Of a DNA stretch of 64,000 nt, positions 22,691 through 33,313 are shown piece after piece. This DNA comes from Steinernema hermaphroditum (Eukaryota > Nematoda > Chromadorea > Rhabditida > Steinernematidae). The notes under the pieces were generated by a model. The model was not told the origin of the DNA and made no database searches. It worked only from the letters and a program-made list of their open reading frames with translations. The position numbers and the translations under genes are program-made. The number at the start of each line of letters is the position of its first letter. Within the stretch, counting starts at the first letter, position 1. The stretch is from positions 6,200,001 through 6,264,000 of the forward strand of contig CM059621.1 of assembly GCA_030435675.1 (NCBI GenBank), in the 5' to 3' direction.

Positions 22691-23074
22691 TTAAGGGTTG
22701 TACTCGATGGGCAGGTTCTTGCGGCGGACCATACCGTCTCCCTGGAACCACTCGCGGCGGAACTGCTTGGCGGCACCATCGGGGGTGTTGGTCCATTCGA
22801 TGGTGATACGGTCGTTGTTGGTGTCCTCCTGTCCGTAGGCGAACGAGTCGCACGAAACGGCCATCAGCACGTTCTCCTTAGGGTCCAGAACTCCGCAGGG
22901 AGGGTCGACTCCGAGGCGCTTCATGTTGGTGGTCTTGATGGCCCATCCGATGCGGCGTCCTCCGGCGTTGGTGATCTTGATGTGGTAGGTGTGCTTGTCG
23001 TCGTACGGCGCGTTGAAGACGATCTTCGAGCCGGGCTGGGTGTTGATATCTCCAGGGGGAACGGATTGAGCCAT
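22691..23074 (-). CDS. msp: Major sperm protein
   Basis: A single-exon 127-aa protein, exactly the usual MSP length. Recognisable blocks are [94 protein letters not shown] and [19 protein letters not shown] forms an immunoglobulin-like fold that dimerises and polymerises into filaments driving amoeboid sperm crawling, and is also released as a signal for oocyte maturation. It differs from the commonest form at a few positions, for instance NTQPGSK and [17 protein letters not shown] box lies about 36 bp upstream. MSP genes are transcribed in spermatocytes. Confidence 0.98.
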   Translation of the reverse strand: MAQSVPPGDINTQPGSKIVFNAPYDDKHTYHIKITNAGGRRIGWAIKTTNMKRLGVDPPCGVLDPKENVLMAVSCDSFAYGQEDTNNDRITIEWTNTPDGAAKQFRREWFQGDGMVRRKNLPIEYNP

Positions 23075-23109
23075 TGCTGCTGCGTGCCTTCTGCGCCCCT
23101 CGCTCTCCC

Positions 23110-23117
23110 TTTTATAG
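23110..23117 (-). promoter_or_regulatory. TATA box of MSP gene
   Basis: Minus-strand TATAAAAG, 36 bp before the MSP start codon. Confidence 0.65.
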
Positions 23118-23133
23118 CCAGATGAGCGGTCGA

Positions 23134-23186
23134 TGTCTCATTGGTAGACGGCTGCAGGCTGAGTTGTCTCATTCGTAGACGGCTGC
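23134..23186 (-). repeat. 31-bp tandem repeat upstream of MSP gene
   Basis: TGTCTCATTGGTAGACGGCT starting at 23134 recurs at 23165 as TGTCTCATTCGTAGACGGCT, a period of 31 bp, just upstream of the MSP TATA box. It could be a duplicated binding site in the promoter. No known MSP regulatory motif was recognised with confidence in it. Confidence 0.6.
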
Positions 23187-23342
23187 GAACTGTCAGCTCA
23201 GACAATGTGTCTCAACTTGCAACAACGTCAACCTCCGCTGCACGAGACAGCGCGCCTCACTCGGCTTTGCCCGGTCAGTTCCGTTCGGTCGCTTTTGCTC
23301 GTCTCTTGAGGTGAAAGTTAAGCATGGAGTGTGAGAAAAAGT

Positions 23343-23678
23343 ATGGAAACCACTACCAATGTTCATCTAATGGCATACTTTTCATTCAGACCTCCGTTCC
23401 TCTTTCCGCTTTTGGTGAGCCTCGTCTACATCATCTGTATTGTGATGGCCATAGTTGTCTTCCTCATCCTCAATCGGAAGTACCTCGGAAACGGCGGTAT
23501 CCGCATTAGGAGTGAATCAGCAAGAGAAAAAGCGGTGCCGAAGAGCTCAAAGATCGCAAGCAAAGGTAATCGTCGCGACGATGTCACCGACTACGATGTC
23601 ACCATTGGTAAGCACCACAACTTCGATAGATTAACTTCTCGGCGTTCAGCTCAAACAGATGCGCCTACCGTCGCCTGA
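23343..23678 (+). CDS. Small single-pass membrane protein, 97 aa
   Basis: Two exons, 23343-23607 and 23650-23678, with a GTAAGC donor and TTCAG acceptor, encode 97 aa. A membrane segment (LLVSLVYIICIVMAIVVFLI) near residue 20 is followed by a basic cytoplasmic-type stretch (RIRSESAREKAVPKSSK) and an acidic DDVTDYDVTI tail. No family recognised. It is divergent from the MSP gene across 268 bp and fits the local pattern of small charged membrane proteins. Confidence 0.6.
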   Translation: METTTNVHLMAYFSFRPPFLFPLLVSLVYIICIVMAIVVFLILNRKYLGNGGIRIRSESAREKAVPKSSKIASKGNRRDDVTDYDVTIGKHHNFDRLTSRRSAQTDAPTVA

Positions 23679-24177
23679 GAAGCACAGCGGTTTTCATCAC
23701 GATGGTCATACTCGTTACCGTGGCAGGTGGTTTTTGGACACAACTCCATGCGATAAATTCATTTTGACGGTCAAGCAAACATAACGGTATTCGGCATCAA
23801 CGGCCCTGCAGCATCCCACGGCCCTCGGATCGGACGAATTCCTCGAAGTCCTCCATTGACATTGTTCTAAACAATGGCGATTTCACTCATTCAGGGCAAA
23901 TATAGATCTTACCCATCGGGACTTAAAAACTGACGATACGATCGAGTTTCAACATCACGAACCTCGAAAATACCGCCACTGCTTTGTACCCCTTCGCCGT
24001 CACATGGAATATCTACAAAGCCTTATTACCATTTTGTAGACTGTAACACAGACACTCACGATTGATTCTTTCCGGACGGTGATTAAGCTCCAACATCATT
24101 CGCGGGATTTCTGAGCCAAGTCTCCAATCGTTTCCACGGGCTACAGCTACCGCGAAATCATGCTAAAATTGGCCTGG
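23679..24177. other. Possible gene relic, unresolved
   Basis: Scattered plus-strand fragments look protein-like: MVILVTVAGGFWTQLHA (signal-like) near 23702, DGQANITVFGINGPAA near 23770, and FNITNLENTATALYPFAVTW near 23950. They lie in different frames with stops between. This could be a decayed secreted or membrane protein or a multi-exon gene I could not assemble. Confidence 0.3.
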
Positions 24178-24799
24178 TCAACAAGTCAGCAATACTAAAC
24201 ATACGCTGTCGATGCCTCGCTCATTGAGGAAGTCGTAATCAAGGTGCATCGGAAGAACGTAGTGCCGACCGCCGATGTCAACGGGAACCAACATATCAGG
24301 CGGACCCTCTCTCAGGCTTACACTGGGCCACGGCAGCGTTGGCTGATCTCTGTGCCAAGGGTGATTCCTGTCCGGCTGAGTGATGGGATCCGCATTCGTG
24401 CGGCCTTCGAGATCTTGTGGAACTGGCACTAGCATGACTTCATTCGAGGTATCCGCGAGCGGAGTTTCCTCGGTGGGAACGAGATGTCCCGCAGGAGACG
24501 CAAACGGATATCTGCTCAGAGTCGCGCGAACCTCTAAAGCATGCGAAATGATGGCGGAAGTTATTGGCGATCACACCTTCAGCGTTGAGATCAGGTTGTG
24601 CATGAGAACTGCGGTACACTGCTGGTACATGTGACGCGGGCTGCATTCGAGGACTCCGGTGCACTGCCGGCACAAGTGATGCTGGCTCTGCTCGAAGACG
24701 ACGGTGGACTGCTGGCACAACGAGTGCAGGCGGCTCTACTTGTTCTCCTTCCGCTTCCGACTCCGCGTACGGATTCGGTATGAACCTGTTTCTTGACAT
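24178..24799 (-). CDS. Proline-rich repeat protein, unknown
   Basis: Two exons, 24577-24799 and 24178-24533, with a 43-bp intron, encode 192 aa. The start ATG follows TTTACAG by two bases, so trans-splicing or an upstream exon is possible. After MSRNRFIPNPYAESEAEGEQ come imperfect repeats of about 16 residues built on PASLVPAVHRSPR. The second exon holds a conserved-looking segment: VMLVPVPQDLEGR, then DMLVPVDIGGRHYVLPMHLD. The doubling of MLVPV suggests another internal repeat. Family and function are not recognised; composition suggests a disordered or structural protein. Confidence 0.6.
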
Positions 24800-25581
24800 G
24801 CCTGTAAATGAAGAATATGCTATCCGTGAATCATTCCGGAAACTTCGAATTAACAAGTACACGAAATATTCACGTAATATTGCAGAAGTCACACACGAGA
24901 GTCGAATGTGTATAATCCAAGAGAAACATTACGGCAAACTCAGAAAGAACGATAAAAACTTCGAATATTCCAGTTGTGCCGGCAGTTCGCCGCAATCTTC
25001 ATCCGCAACCCGATCTCAACGCTGCCGGCGTGGTCAAGACACAAAAATAAAATGGACAACAAGGAGAAAGTTGAACTCTGCGCTATTTCAGTTGAATTCA
25101 GGTGATCGGTGTGGGAGTTCTGGCCGTCCTTTTTGTCCCGTTTTCGAGTTCGTCGACCGATACGGTAAACATGCATGGTCTTTATTTATGCTTCTAGTCG
25201 TGCGTGTGTACGATGCCGCAATGGATTGTGCCAAGACACCGTACGGCGACGACATCACCTTGACAGTACAGAAAGTGCTGTGTCGCCCGAGAGATCATCG
25301 ATTATGTTTCAGTGTGCACTGTCCTTCTAGCATCGGAAGACAAAGAGTATACTTTCCAACTTGCCACATACTGTATTCTCTAAAAGACACGAAATATTTC
25401 AATATTTATTCATCCAATGGTGTTCATGGTGGAGCTTGTTGTTACACTAACGACTTTCACCTCGTTGCTTCTGAATAAGAAGAATTCCTGTCGAATCGAC
25501 CTAAAGCTCACACATAAACTATAACGTCACGTATTTTTACTAGAAATCATTTCGAAACACCTGTTACGACCGTCTGATCGC
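24800..25581. other. Intergenic with unresolved plus-strand exons
   Basis: The plus strand holds a long open frame (24780-25478), and a second frame around 25050-25165 reads MDNKEKVELCAISVEF then a hydrophobic VIGVGVLAVLFVPF ending at GTAAAC. These might be exons of an unrecognised gene, but frames do not join convincingly. The minus strand also carries open frames. Confidence 0.3.
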
Positions 25582-26551
25582 TTAGGACAACAACGACAAC
25601 GTCCACCTGTGGCAATTATCTTGTTTTTCAATAAAAACGACGATTCTGATGTTTTGAGGCAGCCATTCCACATCTATCTCCGATCTTACCTATTAAGCGC
25701 TAGGTACAACGATGTAGGTAGAAGGAGATGATTCACCATGTAAAGGGATGATATTGCGAATCCCATCCAATCGAGTGGCGGAATTTTGATGTAGTTGAAC
25801 GTTATCACCAAGAACATGTCGCAGAGAAATCGAATTCCGGCGTATTTCAGAATGCTCTTCTCTTTGTGGAAGTTCTTGAGAGTTCCCACTTTTCCCTGAA
25901 CCCGAAGAAGGTGAAAAATGACGATCAGATAGCATGTTAGACTGGCACAGATGGACGCTGTGCTGACGATGGTGGTCGTTGTGGCGACCAAGTAGGTGTA
26001 AGGCCTCGTGAAGTCAAAGCGCGCTATGTACATCTGCTGGTTGAACGTGTAGTCGCACCAGGGAGTGAACAGTAGTCCAAAGTAGGTGATGCCATAGAGC
26101 AAACAAACGCAGATTATAATCTGTATTACTATGGTACAATTTTTGGAATTATACTTACCTTATACAAAATGTTGGGAAATTCCAGTCCACAAAGAACTTC
26201 CATTCTGTTCAGAGCCAAAACGAAACTCAGAGGAGGTTCGGTCTTGCTCACCATGGAGAAGAGCTTCACCGATGTGACGGTAACATTCCAGAGATCGTCG
26301 GCAAGAAGATGAGAAAGGCCCCCAAAGAGAGTTCCAGGAGCAGCGAGGAGTTGCACGAATCCAATGATTGTCATGATACGGTAGCACTCCATTTTACGAT
26401 ACTGCGGTCTTGTTAAGAATATCTGGTCTACGGATGATTTTGGACCAATGATTGGCTGACTTACGTATAGAAGACGGAGATAGAGAGGAGGCAGAAAAAT
26501 GCTAAATAAAACGTGAAGGACTCCGGCGCTAAATTGAAAGGCCGCCAACAT
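25582..26551 (-). CDS. Nematode 7TM chemoreceptor (class uncertain)
   Basis: Exons 26465-26551, 26159-26422, 25690-26120 and probably 25582-25606 join in frame to 268 aa, introns 38-83 bp. Seven hydrophobic segments can be counted. Receptor marks are LYLRLLY ending TM1, ECYRIMTIIGFVQLLAAPG (TM2), PLSFVLALNRMEVLCGLEFP after TM3, ICASLTCYLIVIFHLLR (TM5), an ILKYAGIRFLCDMFLV TM6 lead-in, and NHLLLPTSLYLALNR at the end of TM7. The ALNR after TM3 and the TM2 pattern recall class T or class XA serpentine receptors. Without the last small exon the protein would stop two codons earlier. It likely acts as an orphan G-protein-coupled sensory receptor. Confidence 0.75.
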
Positions 26552-28113
26552 GTTCGCACTAACGTGAACTGCCGACCTTTGGCATGTGTAAGCACACTAA
26601 GTAGGTGACCGTAAGCAGCTGCGCTATTCATATATCTGAGCCGGGTGTCTCCCACGTATGGGCCGTAGCGTAAGGATTACGTTCTTAGTTCGTGAGTAAT
26701 TGTTTTTGATCCTGGGTGAGAAGATTAATAATAAACGAGCGAGTAATGGATTTTGCTCTCAGATACGTGTTTATAATGGATATGGGTGGATTCCGTTTTA
26801 AATGAAAAGTTAGGAGGAATAGGAGACACGTCTACTGTAAAAAGCGACTGTCGGGAATCGTTAGTGACTCGCCCTGGATTTGCGATGAGTGTCGATCGAA
26901 CACGATTGTGCTGTTTCTTGGAGCAGCTACTGCTGGCGACGATCCTAACCTGAGGAAGAGCTGTCTCCTTGGTCTCGGCGGCCCTCTCCGATCGCGGAGA
27001 GGATAGCTCGACTTCTGCTCCTCTTCTTCTGTGCCTTTCCGATAACTTCCTCTGACTGCAGTGGTTCCCTACCGTGCTGTTGGATTTGGCGAGGATTACT
27101 GTTGTTGTTCTTTGTGGGTGGTCAGGCTGTGGATGAACGCTTCTCATCTCTCTTGTGGGGAGGTTGCAATGCTAGGGTTGCAGAGTGAGATCGGGGCTTG
27201 TATTAATCAATGTTTACTGTGGCCTGTTCTTCATTTTTCCCGCTCGGAGTGACATATTGTTTCTAATCAATTTTCCACCCTTTATTACGGTATTCTAATA
27301 GTCTAATAATCCTTAGTCTAATTTGCTAGGCAGAGTTCATTGTTTGCCGTTCCATAGTGTCTTACCGTTCCTCAGTGCTACCTTAATTTTCATTCCATTT
27401 ACTCTTGTCTCGATGGCATTCATCATGCAAGATCTCGTGAAGAAGGATATCTCATGATGCACAACGAACAATGTAGATCACTGTAGTCGCTGCTTCTATT
27501 AGTAGGCTGCTAGTGTCTTATCGCCTCCAGGGCTGCAGTGCCTACAGAATGTTTCCTTCCTTTTCATCGCTCACATTCTAATCAGAGTGGATTAAGAATC
27601 ACTAACTGCTGACAGACAGAACGGGTAACGAGCAAAAGAAAAGAGCGAGACCGAAAAATTGCATTGAGGAAATCTCATGCGTCGAACGAACGGGTTTACC
27701 AAGTTTTACCGAACTTCCACTCTTGATTCAATGGCTTATGCCGTCCAGAGCATTCCACCGTCCTCTTGTCAAATACTCTTCTTGGCGAGACGGTGGAACT
27801 ACGGCTTCTAGGTGTTCCTGACCTTTAGGAAGCCGTAGCAAACAACAACGACGGCCAACGACACTTAACTCATTCAGCGGGCCTCACAGAGAGAGAACGA
27901 GCAGCCACCGACACCAATAAGAGACCACAGGTAGCAAGGTCAAAGGTGCTGATGTAGCGAAAATCTTTGGCCTCATACAGTATGATATAAATTGAATTTA
28001 CCGGTTTCTTACCGAATCATGAGTTAAATAAGAGTGCGGCATGCCAAAGGAGATCAAATACGAATAGTGGCGGACATGACACACAGAGTGGAAGTATCAC
28101 AGGAAGGGCTAGT
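26552..28113. other. Intergenic; carries one copy of a dispersed hairpin repeat
   Basis: A 140-codon minus-strand frame (26725-27147), rich in Ser and Arg, has no recognisable domain and is not called. At 27760-27930 lies a copy of the dispersed repeat described separately. The remainder is unremarkable. Confidence 0.4.
27760..27930 (+). repeat. Dispersed hairpin repeat, copy 1
   Basis: Resembles 34570-34790 in reverse complement. Shared words are GGAACTACGGCT, GGTGTTCC, AACAACGACGGCC, ACTCATTC and AGAGAGAGA. The core 27799-27838 folds into a hairpin with stem CTACGGCTTC / GAAGCCGTAG. Confidence 0.65.
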
Positions 28114-29096
28114 CTAGGTATCAGCAACACCAGTATCCACACACATCTGCAGAATGGCCTGACGGATCGCCGTCATCACCTCACGCTTAATTTCGTCCGG
28201 CATCGCCTTGTCAGCGTCAGAACGAACTTCGTCCATGATCTCGTCAACGTCGTAGGTCTTGTCCTCCTCTCCGTCCCACTTGTCGACGATGGCATCGCAC
28301 TTTTCCTGAACTAGCTGTTTCCATCCACATTCGGTGAGACGTTGATGGAGTACGTGGCTGATTCCTGTAAAGGCGCCGCCAGCCCCGAGGATCGCCTCGA
28401 TGAACTCGGGGCTTAGCATGAACGGGGGATCGTCCTCCATTTGTTCCGGATTTCCTCCTTTCTGTTCACCAGAAGGCAGAAGCTTCTTCTGAAGCTGTGA
28501 TTTCTTCCGAGACTGAGGCGGAATCTGAAGCTTTTTCGGGGACGGGAGCTGAAGTTTCTTCTGGATTTGAGGCTTAATTTTCTCTTGAACATTCTTAGAA
28601 CACTCAGGCTTGTCTTCAAGTTCTGGTTTAGCTTCTGCCGATTGCTGCGGCTTCTCTGGGGAGGCAGGCTTTTTCGGAGACTCAGACTCCGGCTTCTCTT
28701 GGTGCTGGAGCTCCGATTTAGCCGCAGAGCGAAGCTTCTCTTCATAAAGAGATTGATGTTTCTTGCACCGCTTGTTCCTAACGCCTAAACAACAACCTTA
28801 TATGCTTGCCATCTCAGAATACCGTCAAGTAAATTACAGACCTGGTTCTTCAGCTAGTTGTTAAGAAAACTAATTATTATACTTTCGAGTCACTTACCAG
28901 TTCTGACTTTCGTGGAAAACTCCCAACGCTTTAGTTCTTTCACTCCAACGATGCGTTCGGTGATGTCCTGTTCCGATGGCCCGTTTGTCCTAGAATAACC
29001 TGATGGTGTGTAAAAGGACGGAAAGTTGAAGTTGCCATGTTTCTGGCACGTTGAAATGCATTGTTCCTGTGATTGTACTGTCCTCATTTGCATCAA
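28114..29096 (-). CDS. ENY2/Sus1-family protein with long N-terminal extension
   Basis: Two exons, 28898-29096 and 28114-28784 (intron 113 bp), encode 289 aa. The C-terminal 85 residues match the e(y)2/ENY2/Sus1 family: HQRLTECGWKQLVQEKCDAI, then YDVDEIMDEVRSDADKAMPD, then EIKREVMTAIRQAILQ. ENY2 is a helical adaptor of the SAGA deubiquitinase module and the TREX-2 mRNA-export complex, so a nuclear role is expected. Family members are usually about 100 aa. Here about 200 extra residues precede the domain, largely Lys/Pro/Gln/Glu-rich (EKPESESPKKPASPEKPQQS), probably disordered, plus an N-terminal block SEQDITERIVGVKELKRWEF. The frame is continuous across the intron, so the extension is likely genuine. 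The start ATG is the first in frame; upstream exons were not excluded. Confidence 0.8.
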
Positions 29097-30370
29097 TACA
29101 CTCCAAAACGACGGTTGTAAAATTTAGTTTTTCATGTTTGCTCTGTCACCACATTTTTGGCGGAAGGGAAATGCAAAATAAAAAACAATAACCATCGTGC
29201 TCTAAAAAATGAAGATCACTTGTCAGTTAATATGGGTGGCGCGACTGTGTTTTGTATCTTCTATAGCAACTCTAACGCTCGTTTTTTCATGTACTTACGG
29301 TGTTGTCGTTTCCTCATTGTCACTTTGTGTCTTCTCTTCCATTGCCATCGTTAGAAGACTGTGGTTTATTACCTGAAGATAGGAGACTGTGTAGGGATAA
29401 GAAGTGATGGATATATGCAATCAAAAACGACTGATGTTGATTACGCCGATGACAGATAGACACGTTCCACGGTCACTAGTTTTAAGGAAGGGACGTTTAT
29501 TTAAATAGAGCCGTGCTTTGAATTTATACTTGGGGTGACTTAGCAATACGTCTACTCGATTTGGTAAACACCGTTGGGAAGGGTGAGGTTCCAACACATC
29601 TAAAGGCACAAAGTCTTGATCTGCCCAAAGACTAAAAGAATTAAATTGAAACGAGAATTAGATGAAAAATCCGTAAAACAGCGAGCTTTCTAGTAGTTAA
29701 CACAGCAGAAAGGTGTTCATTCAAACAGCTGGAGAGCGTAGACGAAGGAGATAAGACGGAAGACAAAGCAACTGCCACCTTTGTGTTCTTAGGCGTATTG
29801 AGAATGGATCTACGCGCGATCAATAAAATCAACAGCCACTGACAGTGACACCTCGGTGGGTGGCGTCCCAGGTTGTTCGTTTACACTTCATATGAACGCG
29901 ATCGCCGCCTGATAGAGGATGGCAACGGAAGCATAGAAAACAAGAATCGTTGCGGGACACCAAGTGAACTCCAAACGGTGCAATCTTGTTTTGAACAATG
30001 AGGAATGGTGAAGACACTGTGAATGAAGGCACACTTCGGAGTGATTCCTGTTTTTGCTGCATGATCTAGCGTGAAGATGGGCTGAGATCCGTTGCGAAGA
30101 ATTCAGGGAAGGCAGCAAACTGATCGAAATTTCCGAATTAACCTTCATTAATCTGACCTGAAATAAATTCATCAACACTCGAAAAACATTAGATAAAAGT
30201 CTTTTTTTATTTTTCTGTGCAGTTACTGTGTAAACAGAGAGATTATTTGATCCGAAAACCGAACGTTTTTCAATCTGCAAACACTGTACTTGGTGGCTTG
30301 TTTTCATCGAAAGGCACCTCGAATCGGCGATATAACACACGAAACCGAAGGATACTCGTAAACAGGAGCT
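29097..30370. other. Intergenic, no convincing gene
   Basis: A 150-codon minus-strand frame at 29888-30340 overlaps a second at 29829-30062. One segment (LEFTWCPATILVFYASVAIL) is membrane-like, but no gene structure could be built. Confidence 0.35.
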
Positions 30371-30676
30371 ATGTCCTACTTCTTCTTCGCTGTCGTCTTA
30401 ACTGTTTTCCTCACATTTGCTACTTCCACCGATCCAGGTCACAGTAAGTTGCCTAAGTGTGTTTTTCGGACAAAGCTTCTAGAATGCGGTAAGAACGAGA
30501 GTTGGGAGCCGTGCCCCTGTGACGCTACCTGCGAATTTCCGGTCTTTGGACAATGTGCTCACCGCGTGTGCACGGAAGGGTGCGCTTGCCAGTGGCCCTA
30601 TGTTCGCCACAACGGCACATGCATCATGCCTAACGACTGTCCACAATACCGAAGGAGTAGTACAGCCCCAAGGTGA
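30371..30676 (+). CDS. TIL-domain serine protease inhibitor
   Basis: An unspliced 101-codon frame. MSYFFFAVVLTVFLTFATST is a signal peptide. After a short linker comes a trypsin-inhibitor-like domain with the full set of ten cysteines: LECGKNESWEPCPCDATC, FGQCAHRVCTEGCACQWP, NGTCIMPNDCP. TIL domains form five disulfides and present a reactive loop to serine proteases; here the loop between the fifth and sixth cysteines is short (AHRV). Nematodes secrete such inhibitors in eggs, sperm activation control and the gut. A GTAAGT at 30445 looks like a donor, but splicing to the nearby acceptor breaks the frame, so the continuous reading is kept. Confidence 0.85.
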   Translation: MSYFFFAVVLTVFLTFATSTDPGHSKLPKCVFRTKLLECGKNESWEPCPCDATCEFPVFGQCAHRVCTEGCACQWPYVRHNGTCIMPNDCPQYRRSSTAPR

Positions 30677-31613
30677 CCGAAGCAAGCTCGTTTTGGTATA
30701 AGCTTCTTTAGTGTGCCGTCTTCGACGATCTTCCACCGATGAGTGATACAATTAAGGAACGTACATACATGATTAAAATTTTTATTAACGTGCATCTGAC
30801 ATATAAAGAAGACGTCCCATTTTCATCTCTTCAGTGCAGTAATTTGAAGTGTGGTGTTACTTGGGGAGATGAGCCCGATAATGTCAGAAGGTAGCGTCAT
30901 CTTTTCATGTTTTTTATGAGTTAATACTTTTAAATAAATGGCTTAGGCCGCGTAAAGCGTCATCTAGAACAATAAGAAAGATATGTATCACGGCGTAGTC
31001 CCTGCTTCTCATCTGTCTTCAGTGGCAAAGGCGTCGCAATCCCATTAGTTTGCGCATCTGATTCCGCATCTGATAGCGCAGCGAACGGACGGAAAGTCAT
31101 CTACGGTGCGGCTGATGGCGTTAGAATTCGGAATTGGAGCGAATATTCGTCTTGGGTGGGCGGCGTGGGTGGAGTATGGCGGTCCGCCTCCTTGGACGTT
31201 GGAACTCCCAGGTGTTCCATGCCTTCTGGGAGCAGATGCGATCCAGCTATGATGAATAGCCATCAATCATCGTGTACAGTCGTCTCCCACTCAACTAAGA
31301 TGGCGTAGAGGTAAAACTAAATTTGCAATTTGAATCTTTCATCTAATAGCGGAGGAGGTCCAAACGAGTTTCATTTCTGCAAAACACGCGTGTAAAAGGG
31401 ACAATAAGTGCGCAGGTTGATGTCCTCTTTCCAGGCCATCTGGGAGCTGAGACAATAATTAATGGCTAAGAACGACTCAATTCATTTCTCAAAGAAAGCG
31501 ATTGGACAAGCAGAAACATCTTTAAGTCATATAATTAAACGTGTTCAGTACAATTTACACGCATAAACCGCATATCACATAAACAACGGTATGAAGAATG
31601 AGCGCTCACACAT
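30677..31613. other. Intergenic; partial hairpin-repeat copy
   Basis: No gene seen. The segment 31190-31250 resembles the hairpin core of the dispersed repeat (CTCCCAGGTGTTCC ... CTTCTGGGAG at 31205-31232). Confidence 0.4.
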
Positions 31614-32564
31614 CTAAACGTAAATAGTTGTATTGGTACAAACGGCCTTTGTCCAGAACGATCGAACCATTTTGCGAAGAGCTTCACGGTAAGGCTTGAA
31701 AGTGACAACAGTGACTATGGACAGAAGAGTTCCGTGATTGTAGATGACCATCATGCAGATCATGAAGGCTTCACGAGAATATGGAATGGTCGGAAAGTGT
31801 ATGCACAGAACGGTGATTATGAGAGGAATCCCGCCGAATACCATCGGAACAACGGTCACGATCGCCAAGTAGCGCATGTATTTACGATGAAGTTGCAGAG
31901 TTTGTGCATTATACATGTGAGCTGATTCGGCCATATGACGTCGTAAGAGCAAAGAGAACACAATGCGAATTAGTACCAGAAGCACAAAGTAAGCAGCTAC
32001 GCAAATGCCATTGGCTGCCTTGATTGTCCCAGTTGGATGAAAGCAGATAACAACATAGTAGCTCGGACGTTCTCCATCGAAAGGGTACTCGTCATATGGA
32101 AGGGCGAGGTAGATGTAAAAGAATAGAATGGCCACAGAGCCGCAGAGATTCAGAAAAACACAAAACATGACACACCATTTGCGCTTCATTCTCTCAACTC
32201 TGTGCGGATGGACGAGAATGAAGTAGCGATAGGGAAATGCGTACACTGTGGCCGAAGCACAATTCACAGCACAAACGGCGATGGCACCATAGAGTATATA
32301 GCCAGATGTTTCGCTGTGGAGAAAGAGACCAAAAAAGCTATTCGATTGAAAGCACAAGATTGGGAAGAGAGGGTGCAAATGAAGAAAAATACCAAATACG
32401 TTTCCTAGAAAGTTCCAGAGCATTACATGCAGCATGAAGTAGGGCAGTGATTCCATGGTACTTGGAGAGAAACGGTAGACCAGGAATGAGGTAACTAGAC
32501 CAAACGGGATGTGAATTAGGGCACTGGCGTCCAACACAGTGTTGTACACATCAGGAGACAACAT
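31614..32564 (-). CDS. srh-type 7TM chemoreceptor, intronless
   Basis: One uninterrupted 316-codon frame with seven hydrophobic segments, a normal length for nematode chemoreceptors. Features of the srh/str/sri superfamily: LIHIPFGLVTSFLVYRFSP (TM1), MESLPYFMLHVMLWNFLGNV (TM2), a FPYRYFILVHPHR-type motif after TM3, LLLRRHMAESAHMY then LQLHRKYMRYLAIVTVVP leading into TM6, and a TM7/C-tail block NHGTLLSIVTVVTFKPYREA. Class H is my best guess. It is most likely a G-protein-coupled receptor in chemosensory neurons. Absence of introns is unusual among its neighbours and could mean intron loss through a reverse-transcribed copy, although no poly(A) tract or target duplication was noticed. Confidence 0.85.
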   Translation of the reverse strand: MLSPDVYNTVLDASALIHIPFGLVTSFLVYRFSPSTMESLPYFMLHVMLWNFLGNVFGIFLHLHPLFPILCFQSNSFFGLFLHSETSGYILYGAIAVCAVNCASATVYAFPYRYFILVHPHRVERMKRKWCVMFCVFLNLCGSVAILFFYIYLALPYDEYPFDGERPSYYVVICFHPTGTIKAANGICVAAYFVLLVLIRIVFSLLLRRHMAESAHMYNAQTLQLHRKYMRYLAIVTVVPMVFGGIPLIITVLCIHFPTIPYSREAFMICMMVIYNHGTLLSIVTVVTFKPYREALRKMVRSFWTKAVCTNTTIYV

Positions 32565-32574
32565 GGAAATATGA

Positions 32575-32780
32575 TGTTGTTAATGGGATTTAACCTAAAA
32601 AACTTGAAGTAACTCATTTGTACAAATCAAACGAGGGCAAATACATAGCAGAGGTAAGAATTTGTTGTTGTTAGTGTTGATGGGATTTGAACTAAAATTG
32701 TAAGTGAAATAACTCATGCTCTGCAAACTAAACGAGGGTATCAACAGGGCAAATACATAGCAGAGGTGAACATTTCCCGT
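32575..32780. repeat. Tandem duplication upstream of srh-type gene
   Basis: Two imperfect copies of a roughly 100-bp unit share TGATGGGATTT / TTAATGGGATTT, AAC-CTAAAA, TAACTCAT, AAACGAGGG and CAAATACATAGCAGAGGT, in the same order. Confidence 0.7.
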
Positions 32781-33313
32781 TGGTTCTAGCACTTTATAAC
32801 ATAAACACCGTTTCCAAACGTTCACAACTTTCATGACTTTTGTGGAGTTTATAAGGTCACCGTACCTGTCGTCATTTCTATGTTCACATAGCCACCGTTT
32901 ATTATGTGCAAAATTTTGGGAAACCAAAGAATCCCGTTGATAGATAAACGTTTTGGACTATATTGGACTTTGGACTTTTGGACTTTTGCGACATTCAAAT
33001 ACTAGCTAACCGTTATAGAAGCACAAAAATGTAAGGCATCTTCTCCCTATGTTTGTCGGAATGCCCAGACGATTCCGAAGTGCTCAAGTGCTTGTTTTCT
33101 TCTTTTTTAGGTTCCACCTAGTGCATCTTTGCACACAGTTCCTTGTTATCATTGAGTGTGTGAATCACTATTACACTATGGTGTCAACGTTATCGCACCA
33201 CCCGTAATCTATCACAACGCACTAGAGACACATCGCCTTTTTCACCAGACACCAAAAAAGTCCGATTTGACGAAATTCTGCGAAAATGACACTTCACTTC
33301 CCGTTTCGTTAGC
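32781..33313. other. Intergenic, no gene seen
   Basis: Spacer between the srh-type receptor and the Gly/Tyr-rich peptide gene. No supported exon or repeat. Confidence 0.4.

Noticed and set aside
22641..23205. Alternative-frame minus ORFs beside the MSP gene
   Set aside because: Shadows of the highly expressed, codon-biased MSP gene.
24178..24799. Plus-strand frames over the proline-rich gene
   Set aside because: The minus strand gives a spliced frame with internal protein repeats and proper splice sites; the plus frames are their shadow.
30445..30478. Intron starting at GTAAGT in the TIL gene
   Set aside because: Splicing to the only nearby AG breaks the frame before the ten-cysteine domain; the unspliced reading is perfect.
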